Part shown: piece after piece, positions 50,357-62,422 of the stretch | How the letters are laid out: each line of letters opens with the position of its first letter | Position numbering within the stretch: position 1 is the stretch's first letter | Assembly (NCBI GenBank): GCA_029204225.1 | Contig: CM055111.1 | Location: forward strand, 44,989,815-45,053,814 | Source of the DNA: Diphasiastrum complanatum | Taxonomy: Eukaryota > Streptophyta > Lycopodiopsida > Lycopodiales > Lycopodiaceae | Direction: 5' to 3' | Length of the DNA: 64,000 nucleotides | Notes under the pieces: model-generated | Seen by the model: the letters and a program-made list of their open reading frames with translations, nothing else | The model's database searches: none | What the model was told of the DNA's origin: nothing | Translations under genes and position numbers: made by a program

Positions 50357-51274
50357 TGAGAAACACAAAATCCAAGAGCAAGCAAAAGAAGAGTTTATTG
50401 TCAAATTGAGTTTGACGAGGATCCGTTTCCACACCACTGACTTCACATTTTGAGTGAGAGAATTTGTGAGAGTTTCTTGGCTGAGAAAGGTGGTCATTTG
50501 AAATCCTATAGTGTGGCATATACTTATTAGCTTCCATCTAAGGTGGAAAAAAACTCAAGGATTTGTTAATATCGTCAGAAATTAGTTTGATAGCTTCCTA
50601 CGAAGTTGAGAATCTTTGAAAAATCACAGAAACATGGTAGGCTTTCTAGGTGATATAAATGCAAGAGTTAGGGTAAACTTAAAATTAAAAGAAACAACAC
50701 AAGATGGGGTTATTAGTAGTGCAGGTAAGAGGTAGATTTATAAATTTTTGCTGCTAGAATTTAGTTCCTTGATGCCTTGAAAAGGAAGAAACAAGCTAGT
50801 TTCACGAGCTAAGTTTCTCGTCTTCTACAGGGTTTAACTTTTCGAAAGCCTAGACATAAAACAGCGAACAACTGAAAATCATAAAAGAAATTTATGCCAA
50901 TAACACTTGAATCGTGATATTTGTAGGATAAACCATGTTAGGCAGATGAGTGATTCAAGACATTGCTTTGAATCCCAACTATAAATGGTCTTGAATGGCT
51001 GATTGTGCACATTTTTGCTTCAGAAAATTTGATCAACCATTTAATACACAGCTCAATACAAGCATTGACCGCCGCATTGGGGGTTTTGTCACCCATAGCA
51101 AAGGCATCATTCCTGTTTGGTGAAATGATCTGATTAAGACAACTTTTCTGATACTCATCTTCCTTGTCAATGCTGCAATGTGGCTTCTTGAATCCTAATT
51201 AATCACCAGTGACCTCCTCCCACAAAGAATCTAAAAAAAAAGTGCTTTCGATGCCGTATATTCTACAACATGCT

Positions 51275-51433
51275 CTACAAGAGTGCTACTCTGCTGTTCA
51301 CTAGCATCCGGAAGAGCTCGTTCGCCTGCTGCTCTAAAAGCCCTAGGCCCTTCCCAAGCTCCTTCGACTGCTCTCTCAAATTCCCAGCCAATCGCCTCAG
51401 CTCAAAAGCTTGCAGCTCATCTTCAACATCACA
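51275..51433 (-). pseudogene. Coiled-coil gene fragment, DUF241-like
   Basis: On minus a 52-codon open piece ends at TAG 51275-51277: FELRRLAGNLREQSKELG, then LLEQQANELFRMLVNSRVALL. The heptad-like Leu/Glu spacing and the FRxLVxSRVxLL ending recall the C-terminus of plant DUF241 proteins. It lacks a start and neighbours unrelated mitochondrial rRNA sequence, so it is a captured gene scrap. The family assignment is tentative. Confidence 0.35.
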
Positions 51434-51526
51434 TCATCGTCCAAGATATCATGGAGCTACTTAATGATGGCATCATTTGGAGCTGCTTAACGATGGCACA
51501 ACAAAACAATTCTCAAGCTGCATTGC

Positions 51527-51810
51527 CCTTCTTCTTCACTCACGCAATATTGCTAGATCAGGCTTTCGCCCATTGTCCAAGATTCCCCACTGCTGCCTCC
51601 CCCGGAGTCTGGGCCGTGTCTCAGTCTCAGTGTGGCTGATCATCCGAAAAGACCAACCAAGCATCATTGGCTTGGTCAGCCTTTACCCAACCAACTACCT
51701 AATACTACGTAGACTCATCAAACAGCGCTTTTTAGCTTTTGTTTATTCAGGATTTGGCCCAAACTGTTTGGCAGATTCCCACGCGTTAAGCACTCGTTCG
51801 CCACTTCGTT
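51527..51810 (-). pseudogene. rrn18: Nuclear copy of mitochondrial rrn18 (NUMT)
   Basis: The plus strand is antisense to small-subunit rRNA: CCCCACTGCTGCCTCC, GGAGTCTGGGCCGTGTCTCA, GTGTGGCTGATCATCC are universal 16S landmarks. The following CGAAAAGACC and GGCTTGGTCAGCCTTTACC fit the plant mitochondrial 18S gene rather than plastid 16S. It covers only the 5' domain, about 280 bp, with several substitutions and small indels, so it is not functional. Confidence 0.85.
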
Positions 51811-51873
51811 TACAAAACAATTCTTGATAAAATGAGCAACACCTCAACCGCAAGCACTACCATCGCAAGCACT

Positions 51874-52058
51874 GCAATCACTTGGAGAAAATTAACTTCT
51901 TGCACTGTTCCGCGAGCTCCTACAAGAGCAAAAGTTGCGCTACCATCATTTGAGCAGAAACGATAAACTATTTCTCCAGAAAAGCTCGCAGACGTTGCAA
52001 TCACTTGGAAAAAAAATACCTTTTTGCACTGTTCTACGAGCTCTTGCAAGAGCAAAAT
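51874..52058. repeat. ~123-bp direct repeat, two copies
   Basis: GCAATCACTTGG ... TTGCACTGTTC ... GAGCTC.T.CAAGAGCAAAA occurs at 51874-51935 and again at 51997-52058, 123 bp apart. Confidence 0.75.
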
Positions 52059-52060
52059 TT

Positions 52061-52251
52061 TTTTCAAAAGTTTTCGACCTATGCTCAGCATAGGTGAATC
52101 TTTTCCTCAGACAAAGAATCTTTAAATTACATAACAAAAATATTCTCTATAAACAAAAAGATTCTCCTACGCCGAGCATTGAAAAAAAAAATTGGCTATG
52201 TTTGAGGAAAAGATTCACCAATGCTGAGCATATGTCGTAAACTTTTGAAAA
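52061..52251. repeat. Inverted repeat with ~50-bp arms
   Basis: 52061-52112 and 52202-52251 are near-perfect reverse complements (CAAAAGTTT.CGAC.TATGCTCAGCAT; GGTGAATCTTTTCCTCA), with a ~90-bp spacer. The left arm itself contains the palindrome CTATGCTCAGCATAG at 52079-52093. Confidence 0.8.
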
Positions 52252-52479
52252 AAAATTTGCTCTCAAGCATAGCCAATTTTTATGGCAAACTCAAGTATCC
52301 AGGCACATGAATCGAGACTTTCCCTTGGATAGACAAAGTGTAGGAACAGAACTTTCATAGTTTCTCAAAAATCGATGTTAAATTTTTTACAGAAGCATGT
52401 AGACCTTTTTATGAGTAATAGTTTTTAAAAAAACGACAGGCTTTAAAGAATGCAGGTTTTTTTAGAATAACTCAAAATA

Positions 52480-53400
52480 GATTTCTAGAGCATTGAAATT
52501 TTTTATGGGATTGTTGTTTTTTGGGACTATATTCAAAGCTGAAAATCACATGTTGAAAATTGTCACTTCTCACTTGACATTGGTTCATGTAAATATTGAT
52601 CAAACATTAGAATATGTTGATGATATGATTTCACACGTGTGGAGCCTGTTCCCACGTGTGAAAGGATGTACTTTTCATGTTTATATATATCCAAATTGAT
52701 TTTGTATCATTCTAGTTAGTGTGAACATGAAATGACTAGTTTTTAGTCAAGTTGACTAGTCACCTACAAATTAGCTTTTCCTTGCATGTGCATGAGTAAA
52801 TGCTCCCACATGGCAAGTGGATGTTCACACGTGTGTATAGAGTACTAGAAGATAAGAGTTGACCATTTTCCTTAGATCCTATTTTGTAGGGAATATTCCT
52901 ATATTCTAGGAGACTAGCTTTTTGGATTTTAGTCATATTCTAGAAGGTCAACTATTGGATAAGAATCAAGGATGGATAAAATGGATAGATCTGAGTGATG
53001 TGGCACTCTTCACACGTGTGAAGGCCTGCTGGACTGTACCAGACTCATGGATGTACTTGATCCATAAAAGGATCATCATTTTGCTAAGAATATTGATGAG
53101 ACTTTTGCACTCTACACTTTTGTGAGATTTCTAGTCATTTGTCTTGTGATTTTTATGCATGATTGCTATCTAGTATCATTGTACTTGTTGTTTCAGGTGC
53201 AGGCCGTACAGTGGACAGTACTCCACACGTGTGAAGCCGCTCTCACTAAAAAATGATGTGTTGATCCATTGCTCTTGCTTAAATCCAAGTGTAGTGAATC
53301 TAGATCAAGATCTAATGTGTAGAACTTGATAGATTCATTGATTAAGCAACCAATAACTCTCTATGATTGTAAAGTACAATCATTATTGTCCTAAAAACTG
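52480..53400 (+). mobile_element. LTR-like segment with five CACGTG sites (d)
   Basis: CACGTG palindromes lie at 52634, 52653, 52828, 53013 and 53226. A TATA-like CATAAAAGG at 53063 lies 162 bp before the last one, the same arrangement as in the LTRs at 15.4, 20.8 and 28.0 kb. No internal domains adjoin. The boundaries are estimates. Confidence 0.4.
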
Positions 53401-53583
53401 TAAAATTTATCATCACATCCATATCAACTCAAATCAAAGTCGAGTAATAAATAATTGTGCTCTATATTTTGAAGTCTTTCCAATGGTTGGTTTGACACTT
53501 TCAAAAAATTGATGCCTTTGATGCTTCTTAGTGGTACGTTTTATTATCTTGGAGTATTGACTTACTTTGTCGACAACAACAAC

Positions 53584-53896
53584 GAAGGCCCATATTGAGT
53601 CCTATGCTGAGCATAGGACTCACAATGGGCCTTCTTTCACAACTTACACTTTGTTGACAACTTCATCGACAAAGTGGTCCTATGTTTAACAATTCTGTGC
53701 TCAGCACGAAAATGTTGAACATAGTTACGCTTTATCGACAAAGTTGATAACAAAGGTGATGAAGGCCTATGGCCATTCCTATGCTAAGCATAGCAAGAGA
53801 AACTATTGTTATGCTCAACGTAGCAATATCCGTTCTTTTGCTATGCTCAGCATACCAAAAGTTTCTCTTGCTATGCTCAGCATAGCAAGAGAAACT
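53584..53896. repeat. Cluster of long palindromes with shared core
   Basis: Three near-perfect palindromes: 53584-53634 (51 bp, centre 53609), 53680-53724 (45 bp, centre 53702) and 53860-53896 (37 bp, perfect but for the centre). Cores are CTATGCTGAGCATAG, GTGCTCAGCAC and CTATGCTCAGCATAG. Further single cores occur at ~53779, ~53808 and ~53841. Confidence 0.85.
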
Positions 53897-53909
53897 ACGT
53901 GAAAGTTTT

Positions 53910-54260
53910 AGAAACAAAAAAAAATTAAATTCCTGAAATTTAAGAAATTCAAATTTTGAAAATTAAAAATCAAAAGAATAAAAAATGAAAAGAATTAAAA
54001 AACAAAAAAATTAAAAAAATCAAGAAAATTAAAATTTAGAAAGTTAAAATTGAAAAAACCAAAATTTTAAAAAATTAATAAAAAATCAAAAATTATAATA
54101 TCAAAAACTATAAATATCAAAAAAATAAAATATCATAAAATCATAAAATCATAAAAAATCAATATTAAAAGTTAAAATTTTTTCGAAATTTGATTTTTTC
54201 TAGAGATTTAAAAAAAAATTAAAAACTGAAAAATAAAAAATAAACTAAAAATAAATGAAT
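53910..54260. repeat. A-rich low-complexity tract
   Basis: About 350 bp composed almost wholly of A and T with repeated AAATTAAAA and ATCAAAA words, partly in short tandem runs. Confidence 0.8.
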
Positions 54261-54412
54261 TTGAATACTTATATTGAATATTGAGATAAAACTATAATTT
54301 AAAATTAAAACATAAGAGCACTTTGATAATTCACAAATGTTGTGGAGTATTTCACAAATATTTTTTTGTAAATTGAAAAAATGTGATATGTGAGAATAGG
54401 CAAATTGCAGAA

Positions 54413-54960
54413 GCTGCAAAAATAAAGTATTGTGATGATCCGAATGAAATTCAAATTGGAAGTCTTGTTGCACTTTTAGCTTCAAAAAATAGAGAAGAAC
54501 ATCCATTTTGGATTGCCAAAGTTCTTGAGTTCATTCAAGATGGTAATCAGACAAAAATATAATTGTGTCCATTTGTTACGCACCACTTCAACACCAATTT
54601 TTTTTTTGAGAAGGTACGAATTTGAAATTTTGCAAGTAGATCCGAAGGACAAGAGAAAGTGATTGTCAAAAAATCAACCAAGAGTCGATGATTTGAATTT
54701 ACAAGATGTAGATGTTTTGGCATTTAATTTTTAAGTTAACAATAACCAATCATCTACTAAAGTCAATTATATCCATATTGAGAGAACAACTTGGATTAAT
54801 GGAACAATCATCATTTTCAACTTGTCAGCAATAGAAGAAAAGTTGACTGACAACGTTTCTTGTCAACATCGGATGCTGATTTTGAGGAAAATATGCCCGT
54901 TGACTCTGATGAGAAAACGTGTCTTCAATTTCATCGCCTGAAAAGAGTGTTTAGAATATG
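54413..54960 (+). pseudogene. Decayed unknown ORF with PFWIAKV motif
   Basis: On plus the sequence reads KIKYCDDPNEIQIGSLVALL, HPFWIAKVLEFIQDG, then after stops and shifts KSRVDDLNLQDVDVLAFNF-like residues and an acidic piece DADFEENMPVDSDEK. The composition is coding-like and lies inside the 5.6-kb insertion. It may be the remains of the insertion's own gene. I do not recognise the family. Confidence 0.35.
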
Positions 54961-55309
54961 TCAAGTTGTGATTTGAGAGGCATCAGTGAAAATTCCTTAG
55001 AAAATGTACTTTGAAAAAAGATTACGTAAATATAATTTAAGTTGTTTTGTATTTTAATGGGATTTTGAGTTTCAAAAATCATGTGTTGTCTTGAAATGTT
55101 ATCTCATTTGTAATTATGATGGTTTTTTGAAGTTTGCAAAAAAAAAAAACCCTTGTAGTGCTTTATTCAAAATATGCACACATTGGCATTTTTTAATAGA
55201 TAATTTAGAAAAGCCCTAAAAAAAAACCATGATTTTGGCCTAAAACTAGGGCCACTAAAAAATACCAAAAAAGATTATTCTTTTTTAGGTCAAAGTCCCA
55301 AAACAAATG

Positions 55310-57335
55310 TCATCATGTTGTAGGAGTTCCATTTACACAAAGTATCCTTGTCAATATCATTCCATTTGTCCGACATCACTTTCTCAGATGCCCATCTAAA
55401 ATCATTGGACCCAGCTAAACGTCTATACTTAAGTGTTTTGACTTTGTCGATTTTGAATGCCAAGCAAATCAGTTTTGTCACAATGGTTTTTAGACCATCA
55501 GTACCTTCCAAAGGAATATTTTCATAGCATTTGAAAATATCTGTTGCTTTCATTGTATATATATGCTCAGGTAAATTTAGATAGAAGTCAAATGATGAAT
55601 CACATTGCCAAAGTAAAGATGTATCCCCATTTAGGACACTCTTATATGTTTTTGCCTTAAGGCATGCATCTCTCATAATGAAAGAATACAACATACCAAG
55701 AGCACCTGTTAGGAATTTTACAAGTCTAGAAAAACAACAATCATGTGTATTTGTGATCCATCGAAATGCTTCCTTATGCGCCATATAGGTGCAAAGTAGG
55801 TAAGATAATTCTTTTGAATATATGAAATCATCGGGTAGTAACTCACTCATAGAAGTGTTAATGTATTCCAAGGAATTTGAGATGAAATTATTTGTAGGAT
55901 CAGGGAAAGGAATAAAATCCTGGCTATCAAGTCTTTCTATAGCAAGTTTTACCAGATATATGCAAATGAAACAAGAGTTATGTTGTGCTTTATCAATTCC
56001 ATTGACATATAAATGCTTGGTGATCCACTTGCGCTCATCGCTGGCAGCTTCTTTTTTATGTAATGGGACAGTGTAATCTAGGGCATTTTTTCTAGAAGAT
56101 TCAGCATGGTTATCTATCTCTGTAACATGATACATAGGTAAGAGTTTGATGAGTTTGAACCATTCATCATGTAATTCAGTAGCAATACTTTGAATATTAG
56201 TATGTTGCAATATTATATGATTGAGTCTTTTTTCCATTGAACGTCTAAGGGCCTTACTACTGATAAGGCTGCCATCCGTAGTTACAACATGATCAAACTT
56301 ATTTGAAACAAAGCGTTTGAAACATTTAAAAGTAGAGCATGAGCAAACTTGAAGTTTTTTTATTTGAAAATTGCAGAAAACTTCATAAGGAAAATACCAT
56401 TCCATTTTGATATTCGGCATGTATGACCAACCAAACACTATATCATCAAAGGACTCATGTATAAGGCCGAATAACTGTAGTAAAATGTGAGAATAAAACT
56501 TCTTCACATGAATGGTCTCAAACATTCTATTGCAATAAAACAAATGTAAAAAGAGTTTTCCCTTTGTTTTGTGTATAATGAATGAGCTGTAAACGATTCA
56601 AAGTATTTCTGATTATCTCCCTCCTTTCCAAAACCATCTCGTCCTACAAACATATCAATCCTGATAGAAATTCAGCTTCTTGACCGGCAAGTCGCTCTTT
56701 GTACCACTCCCTTGTCCCTCTTTTCCCTTGTATCTAGTAAACTTTCTTCTTTTTCCTTGGCCAGATAGAACAGAGCTAGAGTTGTTGAGATTGAAAGTGC
56801 CTGTACGTTTTCTAGAGTTTTGAAAGAATTTGCCTTGCAAAGTAGAGAAGCTAGGCCTTTAAACAGGCATTCAATTTCTCTAATATTCTCGGCATCACCA
56901 AGATGCACAAAGAGTTTAGTAGAGGGATTTGCGGCAAGTTCAATGGATGATTCAATCATGTACTAGCATAGATAAAGGGAGGTAATATGGGCTTTGACAA
57001 TATCCCTAGCAAGTTTGTGTAGCCATAGAAAAAAGGCATTAAGTTGGTTTTATGGGGAGGCACCCAAAAAGAAAATGCTCAGATTATTCATCATGTACCA
57101 GATGGCATGGTCAAACCAAATAATGGAGGACTGATTTTTACACTTGTCTCCACATCTACATTTGAAAAAGGGTCTTTTCCAGTTCCAAATTCTGGCTTGG
57201 TGGAGATTCATTCTATTAAATCCAGTGTCGAAATGTCCACGGATACGTGCCTAGGTTTGCTCAGAAGGGCAACGAGAAGGCTCAAATTTATTCATGTGAA
57301 TAACAGTTTCAAAGGCAATAGGCGTATCTAGAATG
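55310..57335 (-). pseudogene. Penelope-like RT protein, N-terminal half
   Basis: Minus strand. 57335-56960 encodes an N-terminal domain (GHFDTGFNRMNLHQARIWNW, KCRCGDKCKN, LWLHKLARDI) broken by TAG and TAA. A basic stretch follows (GKRRKFTRYKGKEG), then the open 417-codon frame 56543-55290. It has CSCSTFKCF, TTDGSLI, an RT finger-like DKAQHNSCFICIYL, SKELSYLLCTYMAHK, and RT motif A ATDIFKCYENIPL with the first catalytic Asp. The frame loses homology at ~55310 where the 5.6-kb insertion begins. No GIY-YIG endonuclease was seen. It may be a Penelope-like element or an RT gene of the same branch; I cannot tell which. Confidence 0.65.
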
Positions 57336-57339
57336 GAAT

Positions 57340-58559
57340 TTTTGTTAAGAGCAGCCAGTTTACAAGTCTGACCTTCTACTATTGATTGCTTCCTCCACAA
57401 GTGGGATCACCTATAAAGAAGGTGGCACGCTTACTCTTCCCTTCCCACGCTCTCTCTCCTTTCTCCTCTTGGCAATACAGATCTAGTTTTGCAATGCCCA
57501 TTCTCCTATGATCGGAGAGTGATTCACAGTATCAACGGTTAAGTGTATTCTCTACCTATCTATTCTTGCTATGGGATTGCTTTAAGCTGATATATGATAG
57601 AGCACATTGCACCTCTCTAGTAGGTGCTGTAGCGTGGCCTACTGCATCGCGATTCTATCTTTGCATTTGGTTGTTTGCTTATATGAAGCATTGGCACTTG
57701 CCCGTTGTCCATCGCTGCTCAGAATGGAGCTAGATTGAATATACTGCATCTGATGTGTGTAGGCAAGCCATCGCTGGCCATAAGCCATTATATTACTTGT
57801 TTGCATGTCGTTTTATGAAGCACACACTTTGCTTAAACTCGTATACTATTATGTATATCTGAACGCTTGCATGAAAGCACATTGCTGCCTTCCCAACATT
57901 GAACTCACACACCGCTTTGCATAATGATAGATTTGATGAATCAATGCCAAAAGATCTACGTTGCTGTCCAACGATGGCAAACATATTTCGATGATTATTT
58001 CAATAAAACTTTAAAGGAGTATGTCAGCAGCGTAAGACATTATCAATCATTGCACGTTCAGAAGAGTGGGATGATTCATAAATCAATTGGTTACATATCT
58101 CTTTTTGTAAGCAAGCAGTACCATAGCATATGGAATCATTGCTTATCATAAGTAGAATGGTAACCCTCATATATTCCATGAATGAGTGGTTACAAACTCT
58201 TTTATGTATGAATACGGGTATTGTGTTTTGATTATATTTTAAGTCAAGATCATGGTTCAAATATAATATGATAGTATGTTAGCTTGCAAACTCTTGTATA
58301 GCATGGATTTGCTTAAGAAGTTACAAAAATCATACATTACCTGTTTTAACAGGTAGGAATGCTGGTTTGGCATGGATTTGCCTCGTGCTTCATGTATCGG
58401 TCCAGGCTACTTACTTGTTTGCATTTTTCTACATATCTCGTGCAGCTTAGCTTCAAATGCATATTTGATTTATTAAATTAAAAAGATAAGGACCTGAACT
58501 ATTACACTGATCAGCATGCCACTCGCCTTGATACAGATATGGTTCGGCCTATCGCTATA
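57340..58559. other. Promoter-like block and non-coding stretch
   Basis: CACCTATAAAGAAGG at 57429 with a following CT-rich leader (57450-57480) resembles the promoter-like segments at 59270-59360 and 48540-48610. No coding region follows; the remainder to 58559 holds no recognised feature. Confidence 0.35.
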
Positions 58560-59600
<1,041 letters not shown>

Positions 59601-59806
59601 GTTAATTTGTAAGAGCCAATGTTGGCCAGATTGGTAGGAATAGATGTATGGCATACTCACATAAATGCATGCATGTACTAGCGCTCCACACAACACAAAA
59701 TTGTTGTAGGAATCTTCACCTAACTAGCATATGCTCCATCGTGGTTTTAGAAGTGAATGCGCTGAGGAAAGTGGACGGTGTGGGATGCGAGAAATGGAAA
59801 TTATCA

Positions 59807-59818
59807 GCTCTGATACCA
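59807..59818 (-). promoter_or_regulatory. tRNA-Met primer binding site
   Basis: On minus TGGTATCAGAGC, next to an LTR end 4 bp away. The internal region of this element, expected at lower coordinates, is cut off by the repeat unit ending at 59600. Confidence 0.65.
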
Positions 59819-59822
59819 CATC

Positions 59823-60262
59823 TGTTGACATTTTGAATTGATGTCAACTGATGAAACAAAAATTCTTCATAACAGGATCGTGGATTACTTAGAGAATGGA
59901 GTTTACGAGCTGTTCTTTTGTGTTAACCTAGATTATCAGTGTAGCAGTATTAAACTGCTGTGAAAAAGAGATTGTAGAAACAATTAGGCGTCTGAGACAG
60001 CCATGCAATCTTCTAATACTGACAATCTGATTAAGAAGATAATGTAGGAAATAGTTAGGCATTAGAGACAGCCATACATTTCTCTTATAATAATGTTTGT
60101 GTAAGAGGAGTGAGAGTTATTATCATTCAACAAGAATGCAAACGGATATAGAACAATAGCAAATCTGTATAGTAAAGTTGTAAACACAACGATCAGATCA
60201 CAATACAATTGCGCTGATAAGCGCGTGATCCTACTTTCAAATTCAAAGGAATTGCTAAAGTT

Positions 60263-60317
<55 letters not shown>

Positions 60318-60500
60318 CACTAACTATGAGGAGTCAGCTACTGAAAGACCCATTCTGGTCATTTGATCTCTGACTGATGATCACTTGTATCTCTATCTGA
60401 TCTTGTCTTCAATCACTCATTTACATTTATAGCAACTGGAAGATCTTGCATTATTCTATCTTTACATTCACAAGATTGCTTAACAATTGATCAACTGCCT
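59823..60500 (-). mobile_element. LTR of a lost Copia-type element
   Basis: The end TGTTGACATTTTG (plus view) adjoins the primer site, so on minus the LTR ends AATGTCAACA. Inside, ~68-bp direct repeats (GTAG.AA.AATTAGGC.T, GAGACAGCCAT) occur near 59975 and 60045. The distal boundary was not found; 60500 is a guess. Confidence 0.45.
60267..60314. repeat. (AT)24 microsatellite
   Basis: Uninterrupted AT dinucleotide tract of 48 bp. Confidence 0.95.
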
Positions 60501-60550
60501 ACTTAGAACAGTTGTTATTGGAGCGTGAAGATGTAGGCAGTCTATACTTG

Positions 60551-60830
60551 GAATACTGTGTATTTTTGCAGAGTGTCGCCTATGTAGTATCTCGTGTAAA
60601 ACTGCAGTGCCGAGTTTTGCGTCTGTGTAGAAACCCATGTAAATCTGCAGTGTCGGGTTTTTTGCCCGTGTAGAAATCTGTGTAAAACTGTAGTGTTGGG
60701 TTTTTCGCCTGTATAGAAACCCATGTAAAATTGCAGTGTCGCTTGTCAAAAACTGCATGTAAAAATGCAGTGTCGCTTTTTGCCCTAATTGTCGCCTGTC
60801 AAAAACTGCATGTGAAAAATGCAGTGTTGC
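60551..60830. repeat. 43-bp minisatellite
   Basis: Units starting GTGTAAAACTGCAGTG / ATGTAAATCTGCAGTG begin at 60594, 60637, 60680 and 60723, exactly 43 bp apart, with a degenerate unit before. A second pair built on TGTCAAAAACTGCATG follows at 60744 and 60798. The minus strand stays open across it, which I take as chance. Confidence 0.85.
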
Positions 60831-60959
60831 ATTTCTCGCAAAAAGTGTCGCTTTTATGGAAGTGCCAAAATGGCCCAAAAACAACTTACATAAGTGTCGC
60901 TAAACACTTAGTTGCTCAGGAAGGTGAGAAGAAGCGACAATGTTAGGTGTCGGGTTTTT

Positions 60960-62408
60960 CGCCTATGGAAAAACCTGAGTATAAATCCAGACTGTAGCGA
61001 CAATTAGTTCAAATATGCAGACTATTAAAAAACAGTTCATTTTCTACAAGTTTCATATGAGAGGATTATGAATAGTTTGGATTCATCAGGGAAAATTGTG
61101 TGCATAGGGATATACGAAATTCTTGGGTGAGTATTTCTTAGTTGAGAAATAATTTTACTCAATTCATTAGTGATTGTATCCAAGAGCACTCAATTGGATA
61201 ATGAATCATAATGGTTCCAAGAATGACAACTGAATTTCCGAAAAATTCAACAGAACTTTGGATATCTAGAATTAATTCTAGATTGTAATCTAAAGCTTTT
61301 GGTGGATGAAGATGGTTGTTGATATCATTTTGGTATGATTTCTATCTTTAACTACCCGATGGTTTGGAATTTGATAGCTCGCATTTTGGTTAAAGAATCC
61401 AGTTTGAGAAATATTATTAAAATCCAGTATTTTTCTAGTGAAAAAGATTTTAGAATGATTAATCATAATATCTAGTATCCTTTAGGAGTTAAGTATGAGA
61501 TTCCAGAAAATTATGATTGATGAATCATAAGAGTCTAATTATTTGTGATTGACGAATCATAAATGGATACTTAATCAATGGATAATCAAGAAATGTGTTG
61601 ATTCTTAGGTACGTTGATTAATTCCAGCCTATCAAACGAGTTGACATTTCAAATCAGTATTTTGAAAGTCTAAATCTCTATACTCCAGTATCTTATTGAG
61701 TCCTATGGATCTCACAGACATTTCTCATCAAGTAAATTATTTTTACTTATGGAGAGTTTTACTTATTGTAGTGGATTGTTTTATGCTACAAATTGTAGTC
61801 TATATGTGTTTGTGTACAAGTTCAATCTATATCCCTAGATTTATAAGAGACAATTAAATCTATTGAGATTTAGATGGATTGTTGATTTCTTGCATGTGAT
61901 GCTAGAAATGGGGCTATTAACTCATTAGAGTGACTGCAGTACTCTGGATTGAGTTATAATTGTTTGAGACTTGATGGATCTCCTAGAGATTTTAGTTGGT
62001 TGAATTTTTATATTTTAGAATGTTTGGATATTCTAAGAATATTTTGTACCAAGAAGCACTATTATCTATAAGAACTTGAGGATAGATTTTAGACTATTAG
62101 AAAAATGAATTTTCTTTAGCTTTTGGATTTGATTTCAGAAATAAAGATTTATTTACCCAATGGTTCATGTAATTCAGATTGCATGAAGGTGATGAACTTT
62201 TATTTGGAGAAGATCAACCCGTTTGGAAGATTTATAGCTTAGTGTATCTTTGGATTTTGAGTAAGTACTCCTGTGTAGAGGCAAGCAATTGAAGAATTGT
62301 TGCATCTCTGAGTATTTATTCAGATTGAAGGATCAGACTAAGGATAATTTTAAAGCTTAAGAAATAATTTTATGTCTTATCTTTCCCATTCTGAGGATAG
62401 AACTAGTT
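60960..62408. other. No recognised gene; probable decayed Gypsy interior
   Basis: No domain is readable. Because a polypurine tract and LTR follow, this should be the 3' interior of a Gypsy element too decayed to identify. Confidence 0.35.
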
Positions 62409-62422
62409 TAAGGGAGGAAGGA
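62409..62422 (+). promoter_or_regulatory. Polypurine tract before Gypsy LTR
   Basis: TAAGGGAGGAAGGA precedes TGTCATGG. The preceding CCCATTCTGAGGATAGAA is typical of the 3' end of plant Gypsy internal regions. Confidence 0.6.

Larger units (their letters stand above)
49701..55308. mobile_element. ~5.6-kb insertion within the Penelope-like RT
   Basis: The RT reading on minus stops at KWNSYNMMTFV (~55310) and resumes with YLIDNCIVRLGD (~49700). These join into a normal RT sequence, so the intervening 5.6 kb is an insertion. Its ends are similar in inverted orientation (TGACCAAAAAAAAG at 49693 and the complement of CTTTTTTAGGTCA near 55293). This suggests a TIR element, or several nested ones. 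Contents are listed separately. AT-rich filler without features occupies 49750-51270 apart from a 40-bp tandem duplicate at 50277-50356. Confidence 0.55.

Noticed and set aside
51527..51810. Plastid 16S rRNA origin
   Set aside because: The CGAAAAGACC and GGCTTGGTCAGCCTTTACC segments follow the mitochondrial and not the plastid sequence.
60594..60765. CRISPR-like array
   Set aside because: The repeats are contiguous tandem units without unique spacers, in plant nuclear DNA.
60480..60884. 134-codon minus-strand open frame over the minisatellite
   Set aside because: The 43-bp unit is not a multiple of three, so each unit is read differently; no family is recognisable.
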